Shown here: positions 15,442-21,329 of the stretch, one piece after another
Layout of the letters: each line of letters begins with the position of its first letter
Position numbering within the stretch: position 1 is the first letter of the stretch
Origin: a virus
IMG/VR virus record: IMGVR_UViG_3300045999_010305
Coordinates: 1-22,342 of that record
DNA length: 22,342 nt
Direction: 5' to 3' (one strand)
Notes under the pieces: generated by a model
The model's database searches: none
What the model saw: the letters and a program-made list of their open reading frames with translations, nothing else
What the model was told of the DNA's origin: nothing
Position numbers and translations under genes: made by a program

Positions 15442-15603
15442 CTAAAGAGTCTCTTCTGCTCCGGATTTTCTATAAATTGGATAAATACCTTCAGAATCTT
15501 CTATGGCTACGCACCCCTCAGGTGGTTGCCAATTCGATTCACCATCCCAAACGATCCGGTTAATGCAGACTTTCTCCGCATTAAGTATAGCATAAACTTT
15601 CAT
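15442..15603 (-). CDS. small conserved-looking protein after the adhesin gene (53 aa)
   Basis: Its ATG overlaps the stop of the polyglycine adhesin gene as ATGA, a strong sign of translational coupling. The sequence 'MKVYAILNAEKVCINRIVWD' continues with 'GESNWQPPEGCVAIED'. A short 'N.I.WDG...WQPPEG' protein is one I recall from cyanophage appendage regions, often downstream of a fibre or adhesin gene. There it may act as a small chaperone or assembly factor (inference). The frame ends at TAG 15442-15444. Nothing suggests a membrane segment. Confidence 0.7.
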   Translation of the reverse strand: MKVYAILNAEKVCINRIVWDGESNWQPPEGCVAIEDSEGIYPIYRKSGAEETL

Positions 15604-16472
15604 GGCCAACTCCAGACACGGACGACTCCGGCAGCTCCGTCGCCTCCAGCGCCAGAGTTACCTGTTGTTCCGCCGCCGCCACCGCCGCCGCCACCGCCAG
15701 GGAAGGCTCCATTGCCTCCAGTGCCACCATTAGTTGACGAGTTAGATCCGCCTCCACCGCCGCCGCCATCTCCAATTGTCGTCCCATTACCCCCATTGCT
15801 AGCGCTACTTCCCGATGCTCCGCCACCACCTGTACTACTTGCACCAATAGCTGCATTCTTTAATTCACTAAAACCTTCTCCTCCAACTGCGCCACTGTTT
15901 GGTGTATTTCCAGTTGTAACACCACCGCCTCCTGCACCACCCCCTGGTCCTAAAGCTGCGCGAGAACCTGATGTGCCTACACCACCTGTACCAGAAGAAT
16001 TACTACCTGCTCCTGCATATAAACCATTAATACTATTTCCCCAGTAAGAAACAGACGCTCCTGTTGCTCCAGCGGATGTTCCTCCTGTACCTCCACTTGT
16101 AGCTGGACTAACAACTAAAGAACCAAAAGACGATGAGCCTCCATCTCCACCTGAAGTACCGTCACTATTAACTGTTCGTGCAGCCCCGCCAATGCCGCCT
16201 GATCCAACTGTAACAGTTACCGTATCACCAACTAAAGTAGCTGGAATCCACCGAGCAACAAATTTTCCTCCTGCGCCACCTGCGCCACCATTTCTTGCAA
16301 GAGTTGTTGAAGTATTTCGGCGACCACTACCACCGCCACCGCCCCCGCTGACACACTCTACGTAGATAAATTTTGTTCCGTTAGGTTTTGTCCATGTGCC
16401 GCTACTAAGGAATTCCTGGTAGTCAGCAGAACCTTGAACACCAGATAGACTTGGAACAGTATAGAATGACAT
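15600..16472 (-). CDS. polyglycine-rich tail adhesin / fibre tip (290 aa)
   Basis: The N-terminal 'QEFLSSGTWTKPNGTKFIYV' matches the short opening common to glycine-rich phage fibre domains ('F..SGTWT.P.G'), followed by 'ECVSGGGGGGSG'. Glycine then dominates, with runs of six, eight and ten Gly separated by Ser/Thr/Asn-rich loops such as 'SGSSASNGGNGTTIG'. The protein closes with 'GDGAAGVVRVWSWP', the usual final strand of this domain type. Packed polyglycine II helices are known for S16-type gp38 adhesins, where variable loops bind the host receptor; the same design is inferred here. It lies 5 bp after the 134-aa gene and overlaps the 53-aa gene by 4 bp, so the three are probably one unit. 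Many codons end in A/T, unlike the head genes, consistent with exchange of tip modules. Confidence 0.82.
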   Translation of the reverse strand: MSFYTVPSLSGVQGSADYQEFLSSGTWTKPNGTKFIYVECVSGGGGGGSGRRNTSTTLARNGGAGGAGGKFVARWIPATLVGDTVTVTVGSGGIGGAARTVNSDGTSGGDGGSSSFGSLVVSPATSGGTGGTSAGATGASVSYWGNSINGLYAGAGSNSSGTGGVGTSGSRAALGPGGGAGGGGVTTGNTPNSGAVGGEGFSELKNAAIGASSTGGGGASGSSASNGGNGTTIGDGGGGGGGSNSSTNGGTGGNGAFPGGGGGGGGGGTTGNSGAGGDGAAGVVRVWSWP

Positions 16473-16477
16473 AGCAA

Positions 16478-16882
16478 TTACACGTATTCGGTTACTTGTG
16501 CGGTTCCGTTAGCAGAAACCCATATACCATATATAGCATTTCCCACAATCAATTGTTGGTCAAGTAGCAAAAAACTACCAGGCTGCATAACAATAAATGC
16601 GTTAGAAGTTGTGGCCGGAGAATTAAAACTAAGTCGTAAGATTTGAGTGCTATCATTAGCAATACTAATTCCGCGTCTATTGGCATTGGCGCTAATAATT
16701 GTAACGCTACTGCTGCTGCTAGCCACGCTGGTTGTAGTGGGCGTGCGAGATACAACTGTCCCCTGAGCCGGATCAACAATACTCCCCGAACTATCTGCTA
16801 ACTGAATGACCTGAAATGTCTTACCACCGGCAATATTGATCGCCTCGTCGTTTACTTGCCTAGGGTTATCATAATAAGCCAT
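16478..16882 (-). CDS. small beta-rich structural protein (134 aa)
   Basis: A Ser/Thr-rich linker ('RTPTTTSVASSSSSVTII') leads into a beta domain with 'NANRRGISIANDSTQILRL' and 'PGSFLLLDQQLIVGNAIYGI', ending 'WVSANGTAQVTEYV'. The sequence 'N..R.G..I.NDS...L.L' followed by a Gly-aromatic turn and 'I.GIW.SANG.A.VTE' is a small domain I recall from phage virion proteins, sometimes called head fibre or tail decoration. Function inferred only. It starts 36 nt after the first base of a junction motif and is the first gene of the unit leading to the polyglycine adhesin. A role attaching the adhesin is possible, but the sequence does not establish it. Confidence 0.7.
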   Translation of the reverse strand: MAYYDNPRQVNDEAINIAGGKTFQVIQLADSSGSIVDPAQGTVVSRTPTTTSVASSSSSVTIISANANRRGISIANDSTQILRLSFNSPATTSNAFIVMQPGSFLLLDQQLIVGNAIYGIWVSANGTAQVTEYV

Positions 16883-16901
16883 TACGGATGATGCTCTACT
16901 A

Positions 16902-16918
16902 TCTATCTAGCTTTCAAC
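16902..16918 (-). promoter_or_regulatory. junction motif copy 8
   Basis: Read leftwards this is GTTGAAAGCTAGATAGA, continuing as a TAGA-type repeat. It overlaps the end of the 116-aa gene, where it encodes Val-Glu-Ser followed by the stop TAG, and begins 36 nt before the ATG of the 134-aa gene. This copy has the clearest consensus. Confidence 0.6.
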
Positions 16919-17257
16919 TGTTCCTTCACAACCTGGAATGTTCCGACCGTCTGTATCCTTCTCAAGCAAGTTGCTGCTGACTGGGCTCTGAACTACATAT
17001 TCCGTCGTTTCTGTCCATTGCTGCCAACCCCATACATCTTCATTACATGTGCCATGGGGAATTTGTGCCTGAGAATCCGCCCCTCCCGCACGTACATTTC
17101 TTTCTGGCCCCGGATTCACCCTGTTGCTTCGCAACAAATACTCCGATTGCCGCATCATTTGTCGAGTCAACGCGCTAGCCTGAGTCTCCCGACTGCGGTA
17201 GTCAGAATTTTCCCGTTCATCCTCCCAGTGCCGGTACGGATTTGATTGTACGGCCAT
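16907..17257 (-). CDS. hypothetical protein (116 aa)
   Basis: Family not recognised. The N-terminal half is charged and helical ('YRSRETQASALTRQMMRQSE'), the second half contains 'NEDVWGWQQWTETTEYVVQ'. Two cysteines are present; no motif or membrane segment is visible. It is preceded by a junction motif, first base 35 nt before the ATG, and it ends with Val-Glu-Ser-stop provided by the next motif. It lies divergently from the chaperone gene at 17350, with a 92-bp gap between the two starts. Confidence 0.65.
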   Translation of the reverse strand: MAVQSNPYRHWEDERENSDYRSRETQASALTRQMMRQSEYLLRSNRVNPGPERNVRAGGADSQAQIPHGTCNEDVWGWQQWTETTEYVVQSPVSSNLLEKDTDGRNIPGCEGTVES

Positions 17258-17275
17258 ACGGATTACGTTTGCTCT

Positions 17276-17292
17276 TCTATCCCGCTTTCAAC
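17276..17292 (-). promoter_or_regulatory. junction motif copy 9
   Basis: Read leftwards this is GTTGAAAGCGGGATAGA, 35 nt from the first base to the ATG of the 116-aa gene. It lies in the divergent gap 17258-17349 next to a degenerate rightward copy beginning at 17301. Confidence 0.6.
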
Positions 17293-17300
17293 TTTTGACA

Positions 17301-17328
17301 GTTGAGCGAAAAATCGGTGAATAGGACT
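17301..17328 (+). promoter_or_regulatory. degenerate junction-like element before the chaperone gene
   Basis: GTTGAGCG (17301-17308) and, 20 nt after its first base, ATAGGACT (17321-17328) match the two halves of the element before the sheath gene (GTTGAAAGC at 18446, ATAGGACT at 18461). Both are followed within about 10 nt by CTCAC. The first base lies 49 nt before ATG 17350. A weaker relative of the junction motif; uncertain. Confidence 0.35.
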
Positions 17329-17349
17329 ATATGCTCACCTCAGACTATT

Positions 17350-17724
17350 ATGGCATTATCGTCTAAATCGCTACGGGAACTTGAAGTTACCGCTGCCGAC
17401 GCTTCATCGGATTTTGACTTTGGCGATCCGGAAGTCATCGCGGTTGAAGTAGCACCTGGCAAGTTCCTGTCACTTCAAGAACCCAGCGCGGAAGATTTGA
17501 TTGAGATCACAAAAATTTCTGCAGACAAATCGTTGGACGAAGTTCAAGCGACCCTAAAAACCATCTGCATTCTGCATAGTCCGGACCCAGGCGGACGCAA
17601 ACTCACTCTTAAAGATGCGAAACGCCTCCGCGCGAAACAGATCAAGTTACTCGGTAACGCGATTAACGAATTGCTGGGCGGGGGTGACGATGATGAAGAC
17701 ATGAAAAGCGAAGAGGACGGTTGA
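17350..17724 (+). CDS. probable tail assembly chaperone, short form (124 aa)
   Basis: Tail assembly chaperones coat the tape measure protein during tube growth and are typically made in a short and a frameshift-extended form. This frame has the expected pattern: an acidic N-terminal region, a beta segment 'GDPEVIAVEVAPGKFLSLQE', helix 'PSAEDLIEITKISADKSLDE', a Leu-rich helical core ('LTLKDAKRLRAKQIKLLGNA') and a Gly/Asp/Glu-rich acidic end. I chose ATG 17350 over TTG 17302 because the earlier residues lie in the regulatory element and have no plausible ribosome site. It is followed directly by a second long frame in +1, and then by the sheath gene, where such pairs are usually found. Assignment rests on architecture and context; no search was run. 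Confidence 0.6.
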   Translation: MALSSKSLRELEVTAADASSDFDFGDPEVIAVEVAPGKFLSLQEPSAEDLIEITKISADKSLDEVQATLKTICILHSPDPGGRKLTLKDAKRLRAKQIKLLGNAINELLGGGDDDEDMKSEEDG

Positions 17725-18178
17725 GCTAGAGACGGTACGGAACCCTAACTACACCGTATCGTGTATAGATTCACGCGAACGAGTCGTTTCGTTTAGAGAT
17801 ATTCGTGGCAGCGACCTTGAGTACCTAGAATCAAAACTAGGGGGTGATGATGCGACAATTACCAGCACGGATGCTATAGGAATTTTATCCTATCTATCTA
17901 CCAGTGCCAATTTAAACTTCAACCGGTTTACGCCTGCCACTATCCGAGCACTCTATCAGTCCATTAGCGAAAACATCCTTTGCTCGTATATGACGAAAGA
18001 AACTTGGCTCAGACAATGTTACGCTATCCAAAACGGATCGTTTCAAAACATCGATGCGATGGAGTCCGTGCCACTATCTAAATTTGTTGCTATGTGTCAC
18101 ATCCACAAAGAAGCTATGGACCAGATGAACAACTTAAATAACAATGAAAACACCCAAACCTCTGCCAGTTCGATTTAG
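17705..18178 (+). CDS. out-of-frame extension of the chaperone, likely reached by +1 frameshift
   Basis: This frame is open from 17705 to TGA/TAG at 18178 and reads like a real protein throughout: 'NPNYTVSCIDSRERVVSFRD', 'GSDLEYLESKL', 'ANLNFNRFTPATIRALYQSI', 'YMTKETWLRQCYAIQNG'. It contains no ATG, GTG or TTG before ATG 17990, so 95 codons have no ordinary start. It lies in +1 relative to the chaperone frame, whose stop is in GGT-TGA-G (17719-17725); a +1 shift there joins '...SEEDG' to 'ELETVRNPNY'. Chaperone pairs in lambda (-1) and Mu (-2) are joined by frameshifting (family knowledge). The alternative is a non-AUG start or a one-base sequencing error. It overlaps the 99-aa gene by 35 bp. 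Confidence 0.6.
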   Translation, partial: KAKRTVELETVRNPNYTVSCIDSRERVVSFRDIRGSDLEYLESKLGGDDATITSTDAIGILSYLSTSANLNFNRFTPATIRALYQSISENILCSYMTKETWLRQCYAIQNGSFQNIDAMESVPLSKFVAMCHIHKEAMDQMNNLNNNENTQTSASSI

Positions 18179-18443
18179 CGAAGAGCTAGAGACAAAGGAA
18201 CTCGTACAGTTCATGTTAATTCTGTACGAGATCTCCAAAGCACGTGACTTTATGGAATTGAGTCGGTTTGTTAAACTAGTCGCAGAAGTTATTGGGCCAG
18301 CAGATTTTAATCTGCTGCTTCGCAGCACAGTAAAGCTAATGGGATCGCATCGGTGCGGAAGAGATATGTGCTCGGACTGGTTAATGACTCAGCTATATGA
18401 ACTGTATCAGGCGTTTGGTAGTGAGCAAATTGAAACTTTGTGA
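18144..18443 (+). CDS. hypothetical helical protein (99 aa)
   Basis: Family not recognised. It is almost entirely helical, with 'ELVQFMLILYEISKARDFME', 'LVAEVIGPADFNLLLRSTVK' and 'WLMTQLYELYQAFGSEQIET'; two cysteines in 'HRCGRDMCSDW' could form a pair. No membrane signature. The start overlaps the chaperone extension by 35 bp in another frame, so the two are probably coupled. The stop lies just before the junction element of the sheath gene. Location between chaperone and sheath suggests a tail-assembly role. A tandem hairpin (18298-18326) is embedded in its coding sequence. Confidence 0.62.
   Translation: MKTPKPLPVRFSEELETKELVQFMLILYEISKARDFMELSRFVKLVAEVIGPADFNLLLRSTVKLMGSHRCGRDMCSDWLMTQLYELYQAFGSEQIETL
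18298..18326 (+). other. two overlapping, mutually exclusive hairpins inside the 99-aa gene
   Basis: CAGCAGATT at 18298-18306 pairs with AATCTGCTG at 18309-18317. GCTGC at 18314-18318 pairs with GCAGC at 18322-18326 around TTC. The arms share bases, so only one can form. No T-run follows, so it is not a typical terminator. It may be chance or a translational pause element. Confidence 0.3.
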
Positions 18444-18445
18444 CC

Positions 18446-18468
18446 GTTGAAAGCTATGTGATAGGACT
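18446..18468 (+). promoter_or_regulatory. junction motif copy 10 (relaxed) before the sheath gene
   Basis: GTTGAAAGC is exact (18446-18454), but the downstream TAG block is shifted by about 3 nt and reads ATAGGACT (18461-18468). The first base lies 43 nt before the TTG start of the sheath. AGGAG at 18476-18480 supplies a clear ribosome-binding site with 8-nt spacing. Confidence 0.55.
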
Positions 18469-18488
18469 GTCTCACAGGAGAGTTAGCT

Positions 18489-21311
18489 TTGGCAACTTCG
18501 ATCACAGTGAACGCCGCAGCACTGAATCGACCCGGCGTGTTTGTCGCCCAGTCGGTTACGGGCGGCCTGCCACAGCCCATCGCCAGCCATGCTGTAGGCT
18601 ATTTGTTCGGTACGACTCCGGCCGATGAATATTACGGCACCGGCAGCGAGGGTATTTATTCAGAATTTCTTCCATACACCCCGACTCAAGTAGCCTCAGT
18701 AGAGGACTACCTGCTAAAGGTTGGTGGTACGTTGCCCACTGGTAGTGTCGGCGCACTGACCACCTACGATGCGGTAAAAGGGTTTTTCGATAACGTTGGT
18801 GTTAACGGAATTCTCTACTTTACCCGTGTAACCCCAACCCCTGAAACGGTAATTAATCTCAGCGCTAGCAGTGCTGGAGCCGGTTATAACGCTTTCGCGA
18901 TTAAGGTTAACGGTCGGTATTTTGGTACTCCGATCAATGTTCTCGATCCGGATGGTGACGAGATTCGGGTCATTACGACTACCGGTATCGATGCGATTGA
19001 TAACGCACGCGACCTGTTTGTATATCTATCCGGGGCTAATTCTGACGGTTTCTCTGATTTCTATAAAGTCGAGCAAACTGCGACCGAAGCGACTCAAGGT
19101 AAGTTCAGAGTATTTGCGCGTGACAACACCAATCTGCCCGAAATCGATCGGTTTGTTGCCTATAGCTTCACCGATACTGGTTACGCTAGCCCGTTAAATT
19201 TAGATACCGAAGCCGTAGTTAAACTATACACCTCGGTAAAGGAGATTAACTTCCGCTGCAATAGTAGGGAGATCGCAACTGGTCAGGGCATCCTGTATAT
19301 CGAAGGTTCTTTGCTAAGCTTGTTTATCGCTGCGGCGAATACGGCGACCCCTGGTACCTACGATCCAGCAACCGAGCAATCTGATATCCTAAAAGATTAT
19401 CTCGCTAGCAAGAGTATTACTGTTGTCGACGATAAGATCGTTGCAGTAAGCAAAGACTTTAGCTCTGGCGTAGCTTCAGGCAATAAATGGACCGATGCCA
19501 GTGCAGCATACTGGCGCTACGACCTAGGAACTACTACGTTCGCGAAGCTAGTCTCTGGTTCTGACGCTATTGTTCCTACCGGCACAGTTTCCGTAAGTGG
19601 TGGCGTAGCTACCCGAACCGGCTACCTTCCTGACTCCGTCCAGGTATTTTATGTTTCTGTTGCTGGTGAAAACCGTGCGATTATTGTTAACGGTGCGACA
19701 CCAGACGAACTTGCCACTGCGCTTCGTGACGAACTTATTAGTATTCTGAACGAAAAAGAACTTGATCAGTACTACACCGTAGAAGCGGTAACAACCGGGT
19801 CTAACTACAGCGGTACAAACTACGCACCGAATAACGGCCATAAGGTTATTAACAACCTCGTATCTTCCCACGGCGCGCCGTATATTCGTCCGGACCTAGA
19901 GGATATCGCACTTACCGGCACTGTCGCAATTAGCTCTGGTACAGTAACAGGCACAAACACCCTGTTTACTCAAGAACTTGGTGCGGGAGATGTGATCGTT
20001 GTTAACGGTACTCGGTTCACGGTAACTGCGGTTACCACTAATACCGCCGCTACTGTTACCCCCAATAACGTTACGGTGACTGCTGGTGCGACTGCGAGAC
20101 TAGACAAATCTTACGCGAACGGTTTTGAATCTTTCGATTATGTTCTTAAGATTCGGATCACTGCGAAAAACGGTCTGGTAAGCCCAGTTCTTCCTGGTAC
20201 AAATCGTCAGGGTCTTACCGACAGCAATGTTGTCAAGCTAACCTCAATTCAGGAGAATGTTGGCTATGAGACCTACAAACTCACCTCCGCTGCTAAAGCC
20301 CAAGATTTCGTTTACGCGATTGAAAAGGGTATGAGCGACGAGTATTACGCCCCTGGCTTCCTAATGGCACCAGAAGCGTATGCGACGCTCAAGTATAGCG
20401 CTGATTCCGATCTCGCCTCCCGCAGCGAAGCGATTGGTGAAAGACTTAAAGTGACTCAGACTCTTGTCGCTGCGGCTGAAGGCCGGTTTGGCGTCACTGA
20501 AGGTATCAGCAACACCCAGCACGTTGCCCTAATCGATTGTGGTGGTGATGTAGACAACCTGTCTCAAGCACAAGACGAACTCGACACCATCAAACGAACT
20601 GTTGGCTCGTTCTACGGTCACGCAGCGTTCTACGCTCCGTACCTCAAAAACCTCAACGACCGCTTTGTTCCCGCTAGCCCGTTTGTGGCCGGTGCGGCCT
20701 GTAGCCGATTCATTAATGAGGGCTTCCAGCAACCTCCAGCCGGCGCAAGGTATCCGCTACGTGGTGTGGTCGATCTGAAGTTCAAGATCACCGCACAACA
20801 GCAAGAGGTAACTTACGCTCTCGGACTCAACCCGATCCGGTCTCTGCCTAACCGTGGAATCGTTGTATGGGGTGCACGTACCCTGTCCAGCAGCCCGCTA
20901 TTCCGGTTTGTCAATACTCGCGTCATTCTTAACGTCCTTATCGACGTCATGAACCGCAGCTTCGACGATATTCTCTTCGAGTCTATCGATTCTGCCGGTA
21001 CTGTGTATAGTCGAGTTAAGTCAGTTGCGAACCAGGTGCTGAACCAGTTCTTCCTGCAAGGTGCGTTGTTTGGTGGTAGACCAGAACAGGCATATCTGGT
21101 TATCTGTGGTAACAGTAACAATAGCGCTGCACTACTCGAGCAGGGTACTGTCCGTATGGATGCGTATGTGGCTACTTCACCCACCCTTGAGCGTCTTGCG
21201 ATTACCATTGTCCGCACTCCGGTCGGTCAGGTATCCCTGCTGAGCGATAGCTTTAGCAGAAATGAAGAACGGTTTACCGCTCTTCTCGATGCTACTAATC
21301 TTAACGTTTGA
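18489..21311 (+). CDS. tail sheath protein (940 aa)
   Basis: This is the contractile sheath that surrounds the tail tube and drives injection. The N-terminal region 'LNRPGVFVAQSVTGGLPQPI' and the C-terminal region with 'YALGLNPIRSLPNRGIVVWG', 'ARTLSSSPLFRFVNTRVILN' and 'FFLQGALFGGRPEQAYLVI' are the conserved ends of the sheath family. The start is TTG 18489, with AGGAG 8 nt upstream; no better in-frame start precedes the conserved 'RPGVFV'. The protein is long for the family (T4 gp18 is 659 aa). The extra length includes a beta insertion at about residues 474-545 with 'GTVTGTNTLFTQELGAGDVI' and 'TRFTVTAVTTNTAATVTPNN', probably a surface decoration domain. It follows the chaperone genes, and its tube partner is encoded on the opposite strand at 5437-5868. 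Confidence 0.93.
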   Translation: MATSITVNAAALNRPGVFVAQSVTGGLPQPIASHAVGYLFGTTPADEYYGTGSEGIYSEFLPYTPTQVASVEDYLLKVGGTLPTGSVGALTTYDAVKGFFDNVGVNGILYFTRVTPTPETVINLSASSAGAGYNAFAIKVNGRYFGTPINVLDPDGDEIRVITTTGIDAIDNARDLFVYLSGANSDGFSDFYKVEQTATEATQGKFRVFARDNTNLPEIDRFVAYSFTDTGYASPLNLDTEAVVKLYTSVKEINFRCNSREIATGQGILYIEGSLLSLFIAAANTATPGTYDPATEQSDILKDYLASKSITVVDDKIVAVSKDFSSGVASGNKWTDASAAYWRYDLGTTTFAKLVSGSDAIVPTGTVSVSGGVATRTGYLPDSVQVFYVSVAGENRAIIVNGATPDELATALRDELISILNEKELDQYYTVEAVTTGSNYSGTNYAPNNGHKVINNLVSSHGAPYIRPDLEDIALTGTVAISSGTVTGTNTLFTQELGAGDVIVVNGTRFTVTAVTTNTAATVTPNNVTVTAGATARLDKSYANGFESFDYVLKIRITAKNGLVSPVLPGTNRQGLTDSNVVKLTSIQENVGYETYKLTSAAKAQDFVYAIEKGMSDEYYAPGFLMAPEAYATLKYSADSDLASRSEAIGERLKVTQTLVAAAEGRFGVTEGISNTQHVALIDCGGDVDNLSQAQDELDTIKRTVGSFYGHAAFYAPYLKNLNDRFVPASPFVAGAACSRFINEGFQQPPAGARYPLRGVVDLKFKITAQQQEVTYALGLNPIRSLPNRGIVVWGARTLSSSPLFRFVNTRVILNVLIDVMNRSFDDILFESIDSAGTVYSRVKSVANQVLNQFFLQGALFGGRPEQAYLVICGNSNNSAALLEQGTVRMDAYVATSPTLERLAITIVRTPVGQVSLLSDSFSRNEERFTALLDATNLNV

Positions 21312-21312
21312 C

Positions 21313-21329
21313 GTTGAAAGATAGATATG
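21313..21329 (+). promoter_or_regulatory. short junction-motif copy 11 before the protease gene
   Basis: GTTGAAAGATAGATATG keeps GTTGAAAG and TAGA but lacks the spacer, so its first base is only 14 nt before the ATG (21327). GAAAG may act as a weak ribosome-binding site. It begins directly after the sheath stop. Whether it works like the other copies is uncertain. Confidence 0.45.

Noticed and set aside
15526-16047. Proline-rich 173-aa frame on the plus strand
   Set aside because: It is the antisense of the polyglycine adhesin; poly-Gly codons read as poly-Pro on the other strand. The minus-strand frame has domain signatures and a coupled downstream gene.
17302-17349. TTG start extending the chaperone by 16 residues
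   Set aside because: The extra residues lie within the degenerate regulatory element, have no ribosome-binding site, and the domain begins naturally at ATG 17350.
17676-17687. GGGCGGGGGTGA as the slippery site of the chaperone frameshift
   Set aside because: A +1/-2 shift there meets TGA at 17702-17704, and a -1 shift meets TGA at 17685-17687; neither reaches the downstream protein.
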